Assembly (NCBI GenBank): GCA_001940855.1 | Contig: MSGS01000066.1 | Span: forward strand, 1-64,000 | DNA: 64,000 bases | Direction of reading: 5' to 3' | DNA from: Christensenellaceae bacterium Phil1 | GTDB lineage: Bacteria > Bacillota > Clostridia > Christensenellales > CAG-138 | In this document: positions 39,346-52,683 of the stretch, in pieces | Layout of the letters: each line of letters starts with the position of its first letter | Numbering within the stretch: position 1 is the stretch's first letter | Program-made: the position numbers and the translations under genes | Notes under the pieces: generated by a model | Databases searched by the model: none | Seen by the model: the letters and a program-made list of their open reading frames with translations, nothing else | What the model was told of the DNA's origin: nothing

Positions 39346-40719
39346 TTAGTGTATGGAAATACCTTCCGCCGTGAATACGTGCAGCTGCGGCGCATTGTCA
39401 TACATGTCCACGGCTGCGCGCACGTCTATCGTTTTTCCGGAAAGGGTATTTGGGTCAAAAGCCTCGCCGTTTACTTTAAGCGGCTCAAGCCTTACCGTCA
39501 CTTCGGCATCGTCGGCGGTGCAACTAAGCGTTGCACAGCCGTTTTCGGCAACGTAAACGCTTTGCACCGTTAAACCGTCCATCTCAACGGTGGTGTTCAT
39601 GGCGATGTCGCTCAGCTTATATTCCGCCGCACCGGCTTCGGTTTCTATGCTCACCATGGCGGAAGCGAAATCATCCGCGCTTATGCTGACATAGCCTGCC
39701 GCGTTGCCCTCGCTCAGCTTTTGCAGATTATTCGGATCGTCCGGTTTCATCTGCCGGTAGCTTAGGCCGGATACCTGATAGCAGCCGCCCGCTTCATAAT
39801 ACTGAACGGTGCCCACTATCCGCGCCCGGTTGCCCACGGAAAGTATATCAAGCCCCGCGCCCGAAAGGCCGTAGCCATAATAGGCGCTTATGCCGTAATA
39901 CCTGTCCGTTTCCGCGTCATAATCCTCGATAAACACGCCGTTTCCGCTGTTTATGGTTATAACGCCCTCAAACGCTACCTTTTTGCCGTTATAGCTTTCT
40001 ATGCTGCATCTAAGCTCCTTCAGGGTAAGCTCAACAGCGTCCCCATAATAGAAGTCCGGATCTTTTTCGCCCGAATACAGGTTAAGCTTATTTGCCTTGG
40101 CCTGATTTATGGCCGCGGTGCAGGCTGAGCCATAGCGGTTGTTTGCCGAAGAATAGGCGCGGGCAAGGCCGTTTTGCAGCAGCTCTATATTAAGGTTGCG
40201 GTATTCGCCGGCCTTTTCGGCCTTATACCATACCCAAACAAGATATCTGCCGCCGGTGGAGTCGAAATCCCAATTCCCGTCGTCCGATTCTATCATTATG
40301 GAATGGGCACGGGACAGCTTTTCCTTTGTAAATTCGGACGCCGCCTTGCCGTATTCCTCTATTTTGCCGGTGGATTCCGGCGTATCTATGCCGATGAAGC
40401 GGGCCTTCAGCACGCCGGAGGGCATTATGCTTTCCGGCACGAGGAAATGCACGGTGTCGCCGTCCACGAACGACTTTACCGTAACCTCCTGCTTCGCTGT
40501 ATCCGCGCCCGAAGGCTTCACTGACGCGGCATAGTCAATGCTTTCGCTTGCCGCGGCAGCGGGCGAGGGCGCGGCTTCGGGCATACTGCTCACGGGGGGC
40601 GTTTGCGCGGCGTCCGTTTGCACGGGCGTGGGCAAAGCGTCCTTATCCTTTTGCGGCGTGCAGCCGAATATGCAAAGCGCCAGTATTATCAGCGCCAATG
40701 CCGGGGCAAGCTTTTTCAT
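39346..40719 (-). CDS. Secreted thermonuclease-family (SNase) lipoprotein with C-terminal OB-like region
   Basis: Lipobox CIFGCTP; VKSFVDGDTVHFLV; ARFIGIDTPES; NIELLQNGLARAY. Confidence 0.87.
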   Translation of the reverse strand: MKKLAPALALIILALCIFGCTPQKDKDALPTPVQTDAAQTPPVSSMPEAAPSPAAAASESIDYAASVKPSGADTAKQEVTVKSFVDGDTVHFLVPESIMPSGVLKARFIGIDTPESTGKIEEYGKAASEFTKEKLSRAHSIMIESDDGNWDFDSTGGRYLVWVWYKAEKAGEYRNLNIELLQNGLARAYSSANNRYGSACTAAINQAKANKLNLYSGEKDPDFYYGDAVELTLKELRCSIESYNGKKVAFEGVITINSGNGVFIEDYDAETDRYYGISAYYGYGLSGAGLDILSVGNRARIVGTVQYYEAGGCYQVSGLSYRQMKPDDPNNLQKLSEGNAAGYVSISADDFASAMVSIETEAGAAEYKLSDIAMNTTVEMDGLTVQSVYVAENGCATLSCTADDAEVTVRLEPLKVNGEAFDPNTLSGKTIDVRAAVDMYDNAPQLHVFTAEGISIH

Positions 40720-40749
40720 AACGTTACTTCCTTAAAAACCGGGCTTATA

Positions 40750-42261
40750 TCAGCCGTTGTATTCACACTCGTCCACGGCCCCGGCAAAGGCAGCCTCTAT
40801 CATGGCGTCCACGTTGCCGCCGTCGTCCGCGGTAAGGCACTTGGTCAGCAGGGTACCGACCTGATCACGCGCGGTGGAGGAGCCGTTGAAGGCGGGGGAG
40901 GTGTAGTAATATTCTTCCTGCTCAAGGCAGACCTTGGCGCTGAGGGCGGAGATGTACTTGCCGCCGTCGGCCTGGGCGATGAAGGAAGCGTAGGCTTCGT
41001 TATCGGCAACGCTCTTGAGTACGGGAACATAACCGGAGGCCATGGAGAACTCGGCCTGGAAATCCACGCTGGTGGTCAGGAACTTGATGAACAGCCAGCT
41101 TGCCACGACCTCCTGCTCGTTTGCCTTTTTGAATATGCATACGCTGGGGCCCTGGGAAATGACCTTGTTGTTGCCGTTGCCAAGCTGCGGTATGGTGCTG
41201 ATGCCTACTTCAAAGGGATATTCGCCGTTTGCATCGGCCGCGGGACGCTGATGGGTTGCACCTGCGGAGGAGCCGATGGACATATAGCTCTTGACCTCAT
41301 CTGTGGAAGTGAACAGGCCGGAGGTATAGGCGCCGTAGAGCTTCTGGGTGGTCAGGTAGCCCTTCTGGTACCATTCGCGGAACATCTTTATGAAGCCGCG
41401 GTTGGTTTCGTTATTGAACAGATAATGGTCGCCGGAGGCGCTGGTATAATCGGAGCCGTACTGCTCGCACATGGTGATGAACCAGTTGCTCTCGCTGTCG
41501 TAACCAAGGGGAATGGAGTTGGGGTCGATTTCCTTTATCTTGGCGCAGGTAGCTTCCATCTCTTCCCAGGTGGTGGGGACGGTAAGGCCGTTGGCGTCAA
41601 AGAAGGTCTTGTTGTAGTAAAGTACCTCGGTGGACTTGGAGAACGGCATGGTGTACATGAGGCCGTCGCCAAACTGGGTACCTTCGGCATAGTAACCGGG
41701 GATGAAGTCCGCCTTCTGCTCGTCGGTCAGGCCGAGTATTTCGGTGGTGCCGTCCGCGCGGGTAACCTCGATCTGGCTATTGATAAGGCCGTCAAGCGTG
41801 GCAACAGCGCCGGCCAGATTGTAAAGCGCAACATGGTCGGGATAGCAATAGGCTATGTTGGGCTGGTTGCCAACGGTGATCTCGGTGCTTATCTGGTCGC
41901 GCACGTCGTCATAGCTGCCGATTTTTTCGCTGGTGATGTGGATATTGGGATAGAGCTTGTTGAACTCCTCGATGTAAAGGTTCAGCACATCGCTCAGGTT
42001 GGTGCCCATGGTGTGATAGAAGGTCAGGTTGACTTCGCTTCCGTCGTAACCGGCTTCGGGGACGGTGAAGTTGCCTTCGCTCACAGGCTCGGCCGTCTGC
42101 TGATCGTTGCCGGCAGGGGTACCGGCGTTGTCGGTAGTGGTGGGTTCGGCGGTCTGCTGATCGCCGGTGTTGGCGGGGGTGCTGTTGGTGCAGGCAGCCA
42201 GCATCAGCGCGCTGAATACCATAAGTACCGCCAACATGGTTGCCAGGATACGTTTTGTCAT
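40750..42261 (-). CDS. ABC transporter substrate-binding lipoprotein (UgpB-like, family 1)
   Basis: Lipobox MLAACTN; VNLTFYHTMG; PFSKSTEVLYYNKTFFDANGL. Confidence 0.9.
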   Translation of the reverse strand: MTKRILATMLAVLMVFSALMLAACTNSTPANTGDQQTAEPTTTDNAGTPAGNDQQTAEPVSEGNFTVPEAGYDGSEVNLTFYHTMGTNLSDVLNLYIEEFNKLYPNIHITSEKIGSYDDVRDQISTEITVGNQPNIAYCYPDHVALYNLAGAVATLDGLINSQIEVTRADGTTEILGLTDEQKADFIPGYYAEGTQFGDGLMYTMPFSKSTEVLYYNKTFFDANGLTVPTTWEEMEATCAKIKEIDPNSIPLGYDSESNWFITMCEQYGSDYTSASGDHYLFNNETNRGFIKMFREWYQKGYLTTQKLYGAYTSGLFTSTDEVKSYMSIGSSAGATHQRPAADANGEYPFEVGISTIPQLGNGNNKVISQGPSVCIFKKANEQEVVASWLFIKFLTTSVDFQAEFSMASGYVPVLKSVADNEAYASFIAQADGGKYISALSAKVCLEQEEYYYTSPAFNGSSTARDQVGTLLTKCLTADDGGNVDAMIEAAFAGAVDECEYNG

Positions 42262-42304
42262 TTTTTGTTTTCCTTGCCTTTCTTTATGCTTAGCATAAAT
42301 TTAT

Positions 42305-43198
42305 TTAGCCTTTTATGCCGCTTCGGCTTACGCCCTTCATAATATATTTCCTGAGGAATATGAACACCAGGAACAGCGGCGCGGACACCAGTGCTACCGC
42401 CGCCATCTGCACGGGGTAGTTAACGTCCCCAGTGGTATCGGTGAATGCATTCCTAAGGCCGTTGGTTATGAGCCTGTGCGCATCGTCGTTGGCAACGAGG
42501 CGCGGCCATATATATGAATTCCAAGCGCCCATCATCTTGAGTATTGTTATAGAGATGAGCGTAGGCAGCGACAACGGTATCATTACCTTGCAAAGGTATT
42601 TGAAATCGCTTGTGCCGTCCACCTTAGCGGCAAGGTAGAGTTCGTTGGGTATCTGCAAAAAGTTTTGCCTGAGCAGATAAATATAGAACACGCTTACCAA
42701 AAAGGGGACTATAAGCACCGTGTATGTGTTCATCCAGCCAAGGTTGGTAACGGTGCTGTAATTGGTTATTGTAAAAAGCTCGCCAGGTATCATCATTGTC
42801 GCAAGCAGCGCGGAGAAAAGCAGGTTCTTTCCCTTAAACTCCAGCCTTGCAAACGCGAACGCGGACAGAATTGTTATAACAAGCGAAAGTATTGTGGATA
42901 CTATGCCCACATAGGCCGTATTGAAAAACAGCCGGCCCAGGCTTGCGGCGGTGAAGGCCTCCGCATAGTTTGACCACAGCACCTTCTGCGGCCAGAACGT
43001 GGGCACGCTTTGGCGGTATTCCTCAAGGCTTTTGAGAGATGAATTTATCATCCAGTAAAACGGGAACAGCACCACCAGCGCCATGAATATAAGGAACGCA
43101 TAGCAGAACGCCTTTGCAATTATGCCAACCGCCCTTGAGCGGGTGCGCTCGGCGGAAATATCCCGCTCATGCATTGTTTTTATCGTTTCTTTAGCCAT
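42305..43198 (-). CDS. ABC transporter permease (UgpE-like)
   Basis: 297 aa; FPFYWMINSSLKS; YLAAKVDGTSDFKYLCKVMIPLSLP (EAA-loop region). Confidence 0.92.
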   Translation of the reverse strand: MAKETIKTMHERDISAERTRSRAVGIIAKAFCYAFLIFMALVVLFPFYWMINSSLKSLEEYRQSVPTFWPQKVLWSNYAEAFTAASLGRLFFNTAYVGIVSTILSLVITILSAFAFARLEFKGKNLLFSALLATMMIPGELFTITNYSTVTNLGWMNTYTVLIVPFLVSVFYIYLLRQNFLQIPNELYLAAKVDGTSDFKYLCKVMIPLSLPTLISITILKMMGAWNSYIWPRLVANDDAHRLITNGLRNAFTDTTGDVNYPVQMAAVALVSAPLFLVFIFLRKYIMKGVSRSGIKG

Positions 43199-43206
43199 AT
43201 TTTACC

Positions 43207-44151
43207 TCAATAATGCACGCGCTTTTTGCTGACCTGAAGGTTGATTAGCGTTACCACCAGTATTATGCCGAAAAGTATCAGCGCGGCTGCGCTGGCGCGG
43301 CCCTGATTATTGGTGGATAAAGCGTCGTATATAAAGCCTACCATAGTGTTCAGCCTGCCTGCGGCGTCCGCAGGGCCCATAGCCTCGCCGAATATACCGA
43401 TTATGCTGGTGTATTCCTTAAAGCCGCCTATGAAGCCGGTTATCACAACATAGGCAAGCATGGGGGAAAGCAGAGGCACGGTTATGCGCGCGAATATGCG
43501 GCGGCGGGATGTGCCGTCCACCTTGGCGGCGTCGTAATACTGCTTATTGATGCTCTGCAGGCCGCCCAGCAGTATAAGTATTTTGAACGGCAGCGCGTTC
43601 CAAACGATGTATATTACCATAACGGTAATATTCGCCGCGTAGGAGGAGCCGTAGTTTATCCAGTTCACGGCCTTGCCGCCGAAGAATTCAATTATGTTGT
43701 TTATTATTCCGGCGGTAACGATTATTTCGTTATCCGTGCCGTAAAAGCTGCCGACAATATTGAACATTGCGGCAAACACCATGCCTATGGCGATGGAGTT
43801 GGTAACATAGGGCAGGAAAAATATGGTTTGCAGCGGCTTTTGCAGCCACTTTATTGAATTGAGGAACACCGCCACCAGCAGCGCCAGCAGGCTTGATATG
43901 GGCACGGTAAGCACGCACAGCAGCACCGTGTTTTTAAGGCAGCTTAAAAACTTTTGATACTTTATTACCTTAACGAAGTTGCCCACGCCGAATGCGAAGC
44001 TTTCGCCGCCGGCAACCTTCAGCCCGCTGTACCCTTCAAGAAAGGCCATGCGCACCGTGTTTATTATGGGCCACACCGTGAATACCAGCAATAGCACTAT
44101 CGCCGGGGCAAGGTACAGCCACGCCTTCCATTTTTGCTTGCCTTCTACCAT
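43207..44151 (-). CDS. ABC transporter permease (UgpA-like)
   Basis: 314 aa; AWLYLAPAIVLLLVFTVWPI; YYDAAKVDGTSRRRIFARITVPLLSP. Confidence 0.92.
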   Translation of the reverse strand: MVEGKQKWKAWLYLAPAIVLLLVFTVWPIINTVRMAFLEGYSGLKVAGGESFAFGVGNFVKVIKYQKFLSCLKNTVLLCVLTVPISSLLALLVAVFLNSIKWLQKPLQTIFFLPYVTNSIAIGMVFAAMFNIVGSFYGTDNEIIVTAGIINNIIEFFGGKAVNWINYGSSYAANITVMVIYIVWNALPFKILILLGGLQSINKQYYDAAKVDGTSRRRIFARITVPLLSPMLAYVVITGFIGGFKEYTSIIGIFGEAMGPADAAGRLNTMVGFIYDALSTNNQGRASAAALILFGIILVVTLINLQVSKKRVHY

Positions 44152-44154
44152 TTT

Positions 44155-45258
44155 TTATTTTACCTCGAAGCGTATGCGCTTTTCGCTTTCCTTGTCAAAG
44201 AGGAAAAGCTTATGCGGCTTTACGGAGAAACGCACGGTTTCCGCATCGTGATCCACGCCCGCGTCCGCATTGATTATGGAGCGGATGGTGGGGTTGAGCG
44301 AGGCGGGGTTGGAGGATACAACGCTCACGTCCCTGCCCATTACTTCAACGTTTATAAGCTTGCAGCCGAGCGGGCCGTTTTCGTCCAGGATAAAGCCTTC
44401 GGGGCGGATGCCGACGTAAACTTCGCCGTCGTTAACGCCGTTCACGCTGAGCACGGCTTCTTCGCCGATATATACCTTGCCGCCCTTTACGGAGCCGTTG
44501 AAAACGTTTATGGGCGGGGTGCCGAGGAACTTGGCAACGAACAGATTGTCCGGATCGTCATAAACGGCCTGCGGCTTGCCAATCTGCTGCACAACGCCCG
44601 CCTTCATGACCACTATAAAGTCGGATATGCTCATGGCCTCGTCCTGGTCATGGGTAACGAAAACGGTGGTTATCTTGGTTTCGCGCTGTATGCGGCGTAT
44701 TTCCTCGCGGGTTTGGAGCCTGAGCCTTGCGTCAAGGTTGGAGAGCGGCTCGTCAAGCAGCAGCACGCGCGGCATTTTGACCAGCGCGCGGGCTATTGCA
44801 ACGCGCTGCTGCTGGCCGCCGGAAAGCTCGCTGGGCTTGCGGTCCATCAGTTCGTCTATCTGCACAAGCTTTGCCGTTTCATAGGCGCGCTTGAGCATTT
44901 CTTCCTTGCTCAGCTTGTCCGCCCCCTTAAGATTTTGCAGCGGGAAAAGTATGTTCTGCTTAACGGTAAGGTGCGGATAAAGGGCATAGTTCTGGAACAC
45001 AAGACCAACGCCCCTGTTTTCCGGCGCAAGGCCGGTAACGTCGTCCTCGCCGAAGAATATCTGCCCCTTTGTGGGCTTCTGCAGGCCGCATATCATATAG
45101 AGCGTGGTGCTTTTGCCGCAGCCGGAAGGACCGAGCAGGCCTATCAGCTTCCCGTCGGGAATGGTAAAGCTGCAGTCGTTTACGGCTATTACCTCCTCGC
45201 CCGATTTCTTGTTGCGGCTGGGGAAAGCCTTGGTCACGTTGCGCAGTTCAACTTTCAT
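44155..45258 (-). CDS. ABC transporter ATP-binding protein (UgpC/MsmX-like)
   Basis: Walker A GPSGCGKST; LSGGQQQRVAIARAL; LLLDEPLSNLDA; C-terminal TOBE-like region. Confidence 0.95.
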   Translation of the reverse strand: MKVELRNVTKAFPSRNKKSGEEVIAVNDCSFTIPDGKLIGLLGPSGCGKSTTLYMICGLQKPTKGQIFFGEDDVTGLAPENRGVGLVFQNYALYPHLTVKQNILFPLQNLKGADKLSKEEMLKRAYETAKLVQIDELMDRKPSELSGGQQQRVAIARALVKMPRVLLLDEPLSNLDARLRLQTREEIRRIQRETKITTVFVTHDQDEAMSISDFIVVMKAGVVQQIGKPQAVYDDPDNLFVAKFLGTPPINVFNGSVKGGKVYIGEEAVLSVNGVNDGEVYVGIRPEGFILDENGPLGCKLINVEVMGRDVSVVSSNPASLNPTIRSIINADAGVDHDAETVRFSVKPHKLFLFDKESEKRIRFEVK

Positions 45259-45313
45259 CGTTTTCGTCCTCGATCCTTTTTAGTTTATTTTGTATATCTT
45301 GGTTTACCCTTGT

Positions 45314-46075
45314 TTATTGACCCCATCGTACGCTGTCCGCTTCGGCATATTCCCTGCGCCGCGCTTCGCGCTCCCGGGCGGAATCGAATATCATTTGACT
45401 TTCCATATCCACAACAACCGTTTGCGCCAATATATCATGTATTGCGGAATTGGTATGCGTGGCCGCGATAAGCACGATTTGCAGCAGCGCCAGCGCCGCA
45501 AGCATTATGAGCCCAACCGTGCCGAGACTGCCGAACAATATAAGGAATATTATCAGCAGCGGGGCCATTGTTTCGATTGTGTATTTGCCAAGCAGTGTGC
45601 GTATTAGCATGGCTATGGGCTTCACGCGCACGGAGTCGGTCCGCATTACGGCAAGGCCGAATATCTTTTTGCCAATGGTCTGCCCATTCTTCAGCCACAG
45701 TACGGGTATTGCGAACTCCAGCGCCATATACGCAAGCAATACCGAAAGCGACATTATTGCAAGCGAAAGCTGAATTATAATAGAAAACGCCCGGCTGACA
45801 TCGGCATCATCGTTAAGCTTTGCATATGCATCAGCATAACGGAGCCGATCCTCTTCACCGAGCGCAAGATATTCTTCATCCGAAATATTAAAATCAATGC
45901 CATACAGCTGTTCGTATTCCGTATAGTATCGCTGTAAATTATCGTTATAATTATCGTAACCGAACGCGGCGGAAAGCAAAAGCGCGAACCCGGTTGCGAG
46001 TACGCTTAGCAGAATAACGTCCAGCAGCCAGGCGGATGCGCGCTTTAGCATGCTTGCCTTCTGCAAATCGAACAT
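45314..46075 (-). CDS. RDD-family membrane protein
   Basis: SMLKRASAWLLDVILLSVLATGFALLL; GQTIGKKIFGLAVMRTD; SD GGAGGAAAGCCC before ATG 46075. Confidence 0.85.
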   Translation of the reverse strand: MFDLQKASMLKRASAWLLDVILLSVLATGFALLLSAAFGYDNYNDNLQRYYTEYEQLYGIDFNISDEEYLALGEEDRLRYADAYAKLNDDADVSRAFSIIIQLSLAIMSLSVLLAYMALEFAIPVLWLKNGQTIGKKIFGLAVMRTDSVRVKPIAMLIRTLLGKYTIETMAPLLIIFLILFGSLGTVGLIMLAALALLQIVLIAATHTNSAIHDILAQTVVVDMESQMIFDSAREREARRREYAEADSVRWGQ

Positions 46076-46286
46076 GGGCTTTCCTCCGTTTCCGCGGCGA
46101 AATGCCGCCGCTTTCGTTAAAACAGGCGCAGCATATACATGAGCCGCGCAATCATACATAATTGTACAATGTTTGATAAAAACATGCAACAACATTTGCT
46201 TTCGCTTTTACTTATATCGCGCGCGGAGCTGTTGACTTATCGGTGGGGATAGGGTAATATGCAAGCTGCACTAATAATTCGGGACG

Positions 46287-47114
46287 GTGAAAACACCTAT
46301 GATAAAGTTGCTTATAAGCGACCTTGACGATACTTTATACGACTGGACGGGCTTTTTCGTGCCCGCATTTTACGCCATGGCGGACGAGATAGCCCGCATG
46401 ACCGGCATAGACGAAAAAAAGCTGCTGAATGAATACATGGCGGCGCATCAGCGGCTCGGCTCGGTTGAATACCCTTATGCAACGCTTGAACTGCCCAGCA
46501 TAAAGGCATACTATAACAATGCCCCGGCGGAGGAGCTGAAGGCCGCGCTGAGGCCCGCGTTCAACGTGTTCAATTCCGTCAGGGAAAGCCATCTGCACCT
46601 TTTGCCGGGCGTGGAGGAAATGCTGCGCGCGCTGACGGAAATGGGCGTGACGCTCATAGCCTATACGGAATCCTCCAAAGAAAACGGGTTTTACAGGCTT
46701 ATGAAGCTGGGGATAGAGCCGTATTTTAAGCATGTGTACACGTTTGAAAGCCAATTCAAGAGCGCATACGCCGTGAGCGAAAAGGTACGCACGGTGCAGA
46801 CCAAAAAGCCGGACGTTGCTGTAATTGGGCGCATATGCACGGGCGAGGGCTATGATAAGAGCGAAGTAATGTACCTTGGCGATAATCTTACGAAGGACAT
46901 GTACATGGCCAAAATGGCCGGCGTTACGGCAGTATGGATGCACAGGAAGTGCGAAAACGAAGATTATAAGAACAAGCTGCTTGCCATAACAAGCTGGACG
47001 GCGGCCGAATACGCGCGGGACGTGGAGCTGAGGCAATACATGCAGCAGCACGGCATAAGGCCGGATTATGAAATAAGCGATGCGCGGGAGCTGATAGCCA
47101 TTGCGGCTAAATGA
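46287..47114 (+). CDS. HAD-family hydrolase
   Basis: LLISDLDDTLYDW; IAYTESS; MYLGDNLTKDM. Start may be ATG 46299. Confidence 0.85.
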   Translation: MKTPMIKLLISDLDDTLYDWTGFFVPAFYAMADEIARMTGIDEKKLLNEYMAAHQRLGSVEYPYATLELPSIKAYYNNAPAEELKAALRPAFNVFNSVRESHLHLLPGVEEMLRALTEMGVTLIAYTESSKENGFYRLMKLGIEPYFKHVYTFESQFKSAYAVSEKVRTVQTKKPDVAVIGRICTGEGYDKSEVMYLGDNLTKDMYMAKMAGVTAVWMHRKCENEDYKNKLLAITSWTAAEYARDVELRQYMQQHGIRPDYEISDARELIAIAAK

Positions 47115-47949
47115 TGCCGAGCGCCTTTAGCGCCTGAACCGATGTAAATTCGGGCATTATGAACTCAAGCTCTTCCGTTTCAAACGGCAATGCCGCGCCG
47201 CCTGTGAGCGTTATAAGCTGCCGGTTGAGCAGGAGCCTGTCTAAGTTTATCAATATTGATTCCCTCAGCGCGGGCTGCTTTATGCGGTTCGCGTTTTGCA
47301 TTATGCCGTCAAGCGAGCCGAATTCGTTTATCAGCCGCGCCGCTGTTTTTTGACCTACGCGGGGCACGCCGCGGATATTGTCCGATGCATCGCCGCAAAG
47401 GGCCTTCATGTCCGCGTATTTATCCGCACCTATGCCGAATTTTTCCCATATATATTCTTCGCCGCAAAGTGCGGTATTTTTTCCGCGGTATCTAAGCACG
47501 CTCACATTGGTGGAGATAAGCTGAAAATAGTCGCTGTCGAACGATGAAATGACTATGTCCGCATCATCCGTTCGGTTGAACACATATGCTGCCACGATGT
47601 CGTCCGTTTCGCAGTCGGTGGTTTCGGTATGCTTTATGCCCATGAAATCAAGCGCCAAGTATATGTCCGCCAACTGGGAAAACGGCGTGTCGTCCTCCGC
47701 CATTTGGCTGTAATCCACGCGGTTGGCCTTATACGCGGGGTCCAGCGCGGCGCGCGGGTTTTCATGCTCCCCATCGAACAGCACAACGGCGTGCGTGGGC
47801 CGCACCATGCGTATTATTTTCATAAGCGCGCCCACAAAGCCAATAGTTCCGTGCACGGGCCGTCCGCTTTTGCCCACTATGCGCGCGGGCATACCATAGA
47901 ACATTTGGAACAGCAGATTGCTCCCGTCAACAATAAGCAGCTTTTGCAT
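47107..47949 (-). CDS. Stand-alone 5'-3' exonuclease (Pol I N-terminal/FEN-like)
   Basis: LLIVDGSNLLFQMFYG; HAVVLFDGE; DIVISSFDSDYFQLI; ALCGDASDNIRGVPRVGQKTAARLI. Confidence 0.92.
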   Translation of the reverse strand: MQKLLIVDGSNLLFQMFYGMPARIVGKSGRPVHGTIGFVGALMKIIRMVRPTHAVVLFDGEHENPRAALDPAYKANRVDYSQMAEDDTPFSQLADIYLALDFMGIKHTETTDCETDDIVAAYVFNRTDDADIVISSFDSDYFQLISTNVSVLRYRGKNTALCGEEYIWEKFGIGADKYADMKALCGDASDNIRGVPRVGQKTAARLINEFGSLDGIMQNANRIKQPALRESILINLDRLLLNRQLITLTGGAALPFETEELEFIMPEFTSVQALKALGII

Positions 47950-48065
47950 GGCGGACTCCTTGTGGTGATTTAGCTTTCAAATATATCATGAAAATGAGAT
48001 GAAGGCAATAATTTGCCTGCATATCGGCGCGGCAGCGCGGAATTACAAGGGAAAAGCTGATAAAA

Positions 48066-48132
48066 TGCACCCAAAAGCCTCCCTGTCGAGGGAGGTGGAT
48101 GCGAGTGAAACGAGCAGCCGGAAGGAGTAAAA
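48066..48132. repeat. Palindromic intergenic repeat (type B-related)
   Basis: ccaaaagcctccctgtcgagggaggtggatgcgagtgaaacgagcagccggaaggagtaaaac. Confidence 0.65.
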
Positions 48133-48171
48133 CAAACAAAAAGCACTGCAAACTATTTTATAATCTTTTTT

Positions 48172-48219
48172 GCCAGGGGGTCGGGGAAGATTTCGATTTC
48201 TCCCCTTAGGCCCCCTGGC
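48172..48219. repeat. Long hairpin element (type C)
   Basis: gccagggggtcggggaaga-tttcgattt-ctccccttaggccccctggc. Confidence 0.7.
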
Positions 48220-48292
48220 GGCCCCCGTAACCCCATTGAAACGATCGCTCCGCGAAGGGGTACGACACTGTACGCCGTGCTTGTACTGTACT

Positions 48293-48352
48293 AAAAGGCT
48301 CCCTCACTGATGGAGCTGGAAATTCGCCGTAATCGAATTTTCTGAGGGAGTA
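48293..48352. repeat. Palindromic intergenic repeat, copy 2 (type B)
   Basis: aaaaggctccctcactgatggagctggaaattcgccgtaatcgaattttctgagggag. Confidence 0.75.
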
Positions 48353-48484
48353 AAACAAACAAATAGCCGCGAGCTTCTTTAGACTCCTTCCGTTTTTTGC
48401 TTCGCAAAAGCCACCTCCCTCTGAGATGGAGGCTTATTGTGAGAGTTCGTAAGGTGATGAAAACGGCACTTGGCAGCTTTAAGT

Positions 48485-48615
48485 CATTCCCCTTTCGTCA
48501 CGGCTTCGCCATGCCACTTTCCCCGCACGCGGGGACAGCTTTTGGTTAATGGTAGCCCCCCCAAAGGCTCCCCGGCCGGGGAGCTGGCACGGCGTTAGCC
48601 GTGACTGAGGGGTTG
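48485..48615. repeat. Composite palindromic intergenic repeat, copy 2 (type A)
   Basis: gccactttccccgcacgcggggacagcttttgg ... ggctccccggccggggagctggcacggcgttagccgtgactgaggggtt; near-identical to 8-133. Confidence 0.85.
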
Positions 48616-48682
48616 TAACAAGCAATGAGATGTGAGTTGCTTATTTTACTTCATCAAACATCATAGATTATCTGCACACAAA

Positions 48683-48714
48683 AAACCCGGGACGGCGATT
48701 GCCGTCCCGGGCTG
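48683..48714 (-). terminator. nifJ terminator
   Basis: cccgggacggc-gatt-gccgtcccggg with T-run on the minus strand. Confidence 0.88.
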
Positions 48715-48728
48715 CGTTAATCAATGCA

Positions 48729-52385
<3,657 letters not shown>

Positions 52386-52683
52386 CTATGTATCATTATA
52401 ATGTTTAAAATCCCTACTGTCAATCGAAGAGCGGGGCTGCATGCCCCTTTTTATGCGCAATTTTTTATATGAAATTTATGTGCGGAAGCTTATGTGCGCG
52501 GGCGGCGAATGTGAAGTTTGCACAAATTCATAATTATGCCATTGTAAAGTTTAATAAACCCGTGTATAATACAAATACCATGTAACATCGTGGGAATTGA
52601 AACCGCCGCTTGTATAGGAGGCGGGTTTTATGTACTTAAAGTGTATAAATTTACTATAACATAGATGAAAAGGAGAGAAGAAA

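Noticed and set aside
37909-39573. 554 aa plus-strand ORF opposite the triple-repeat lipoprotein
   Set aside because: Its apparent repeats are just the antisense of the real three-domain repeat.
40603-42342. 579 aa plus-strand ORF opposite the UgpB-like gene
   Set aside because: Antisense shadow of a recognised binding protein; no recognisable family motifs.
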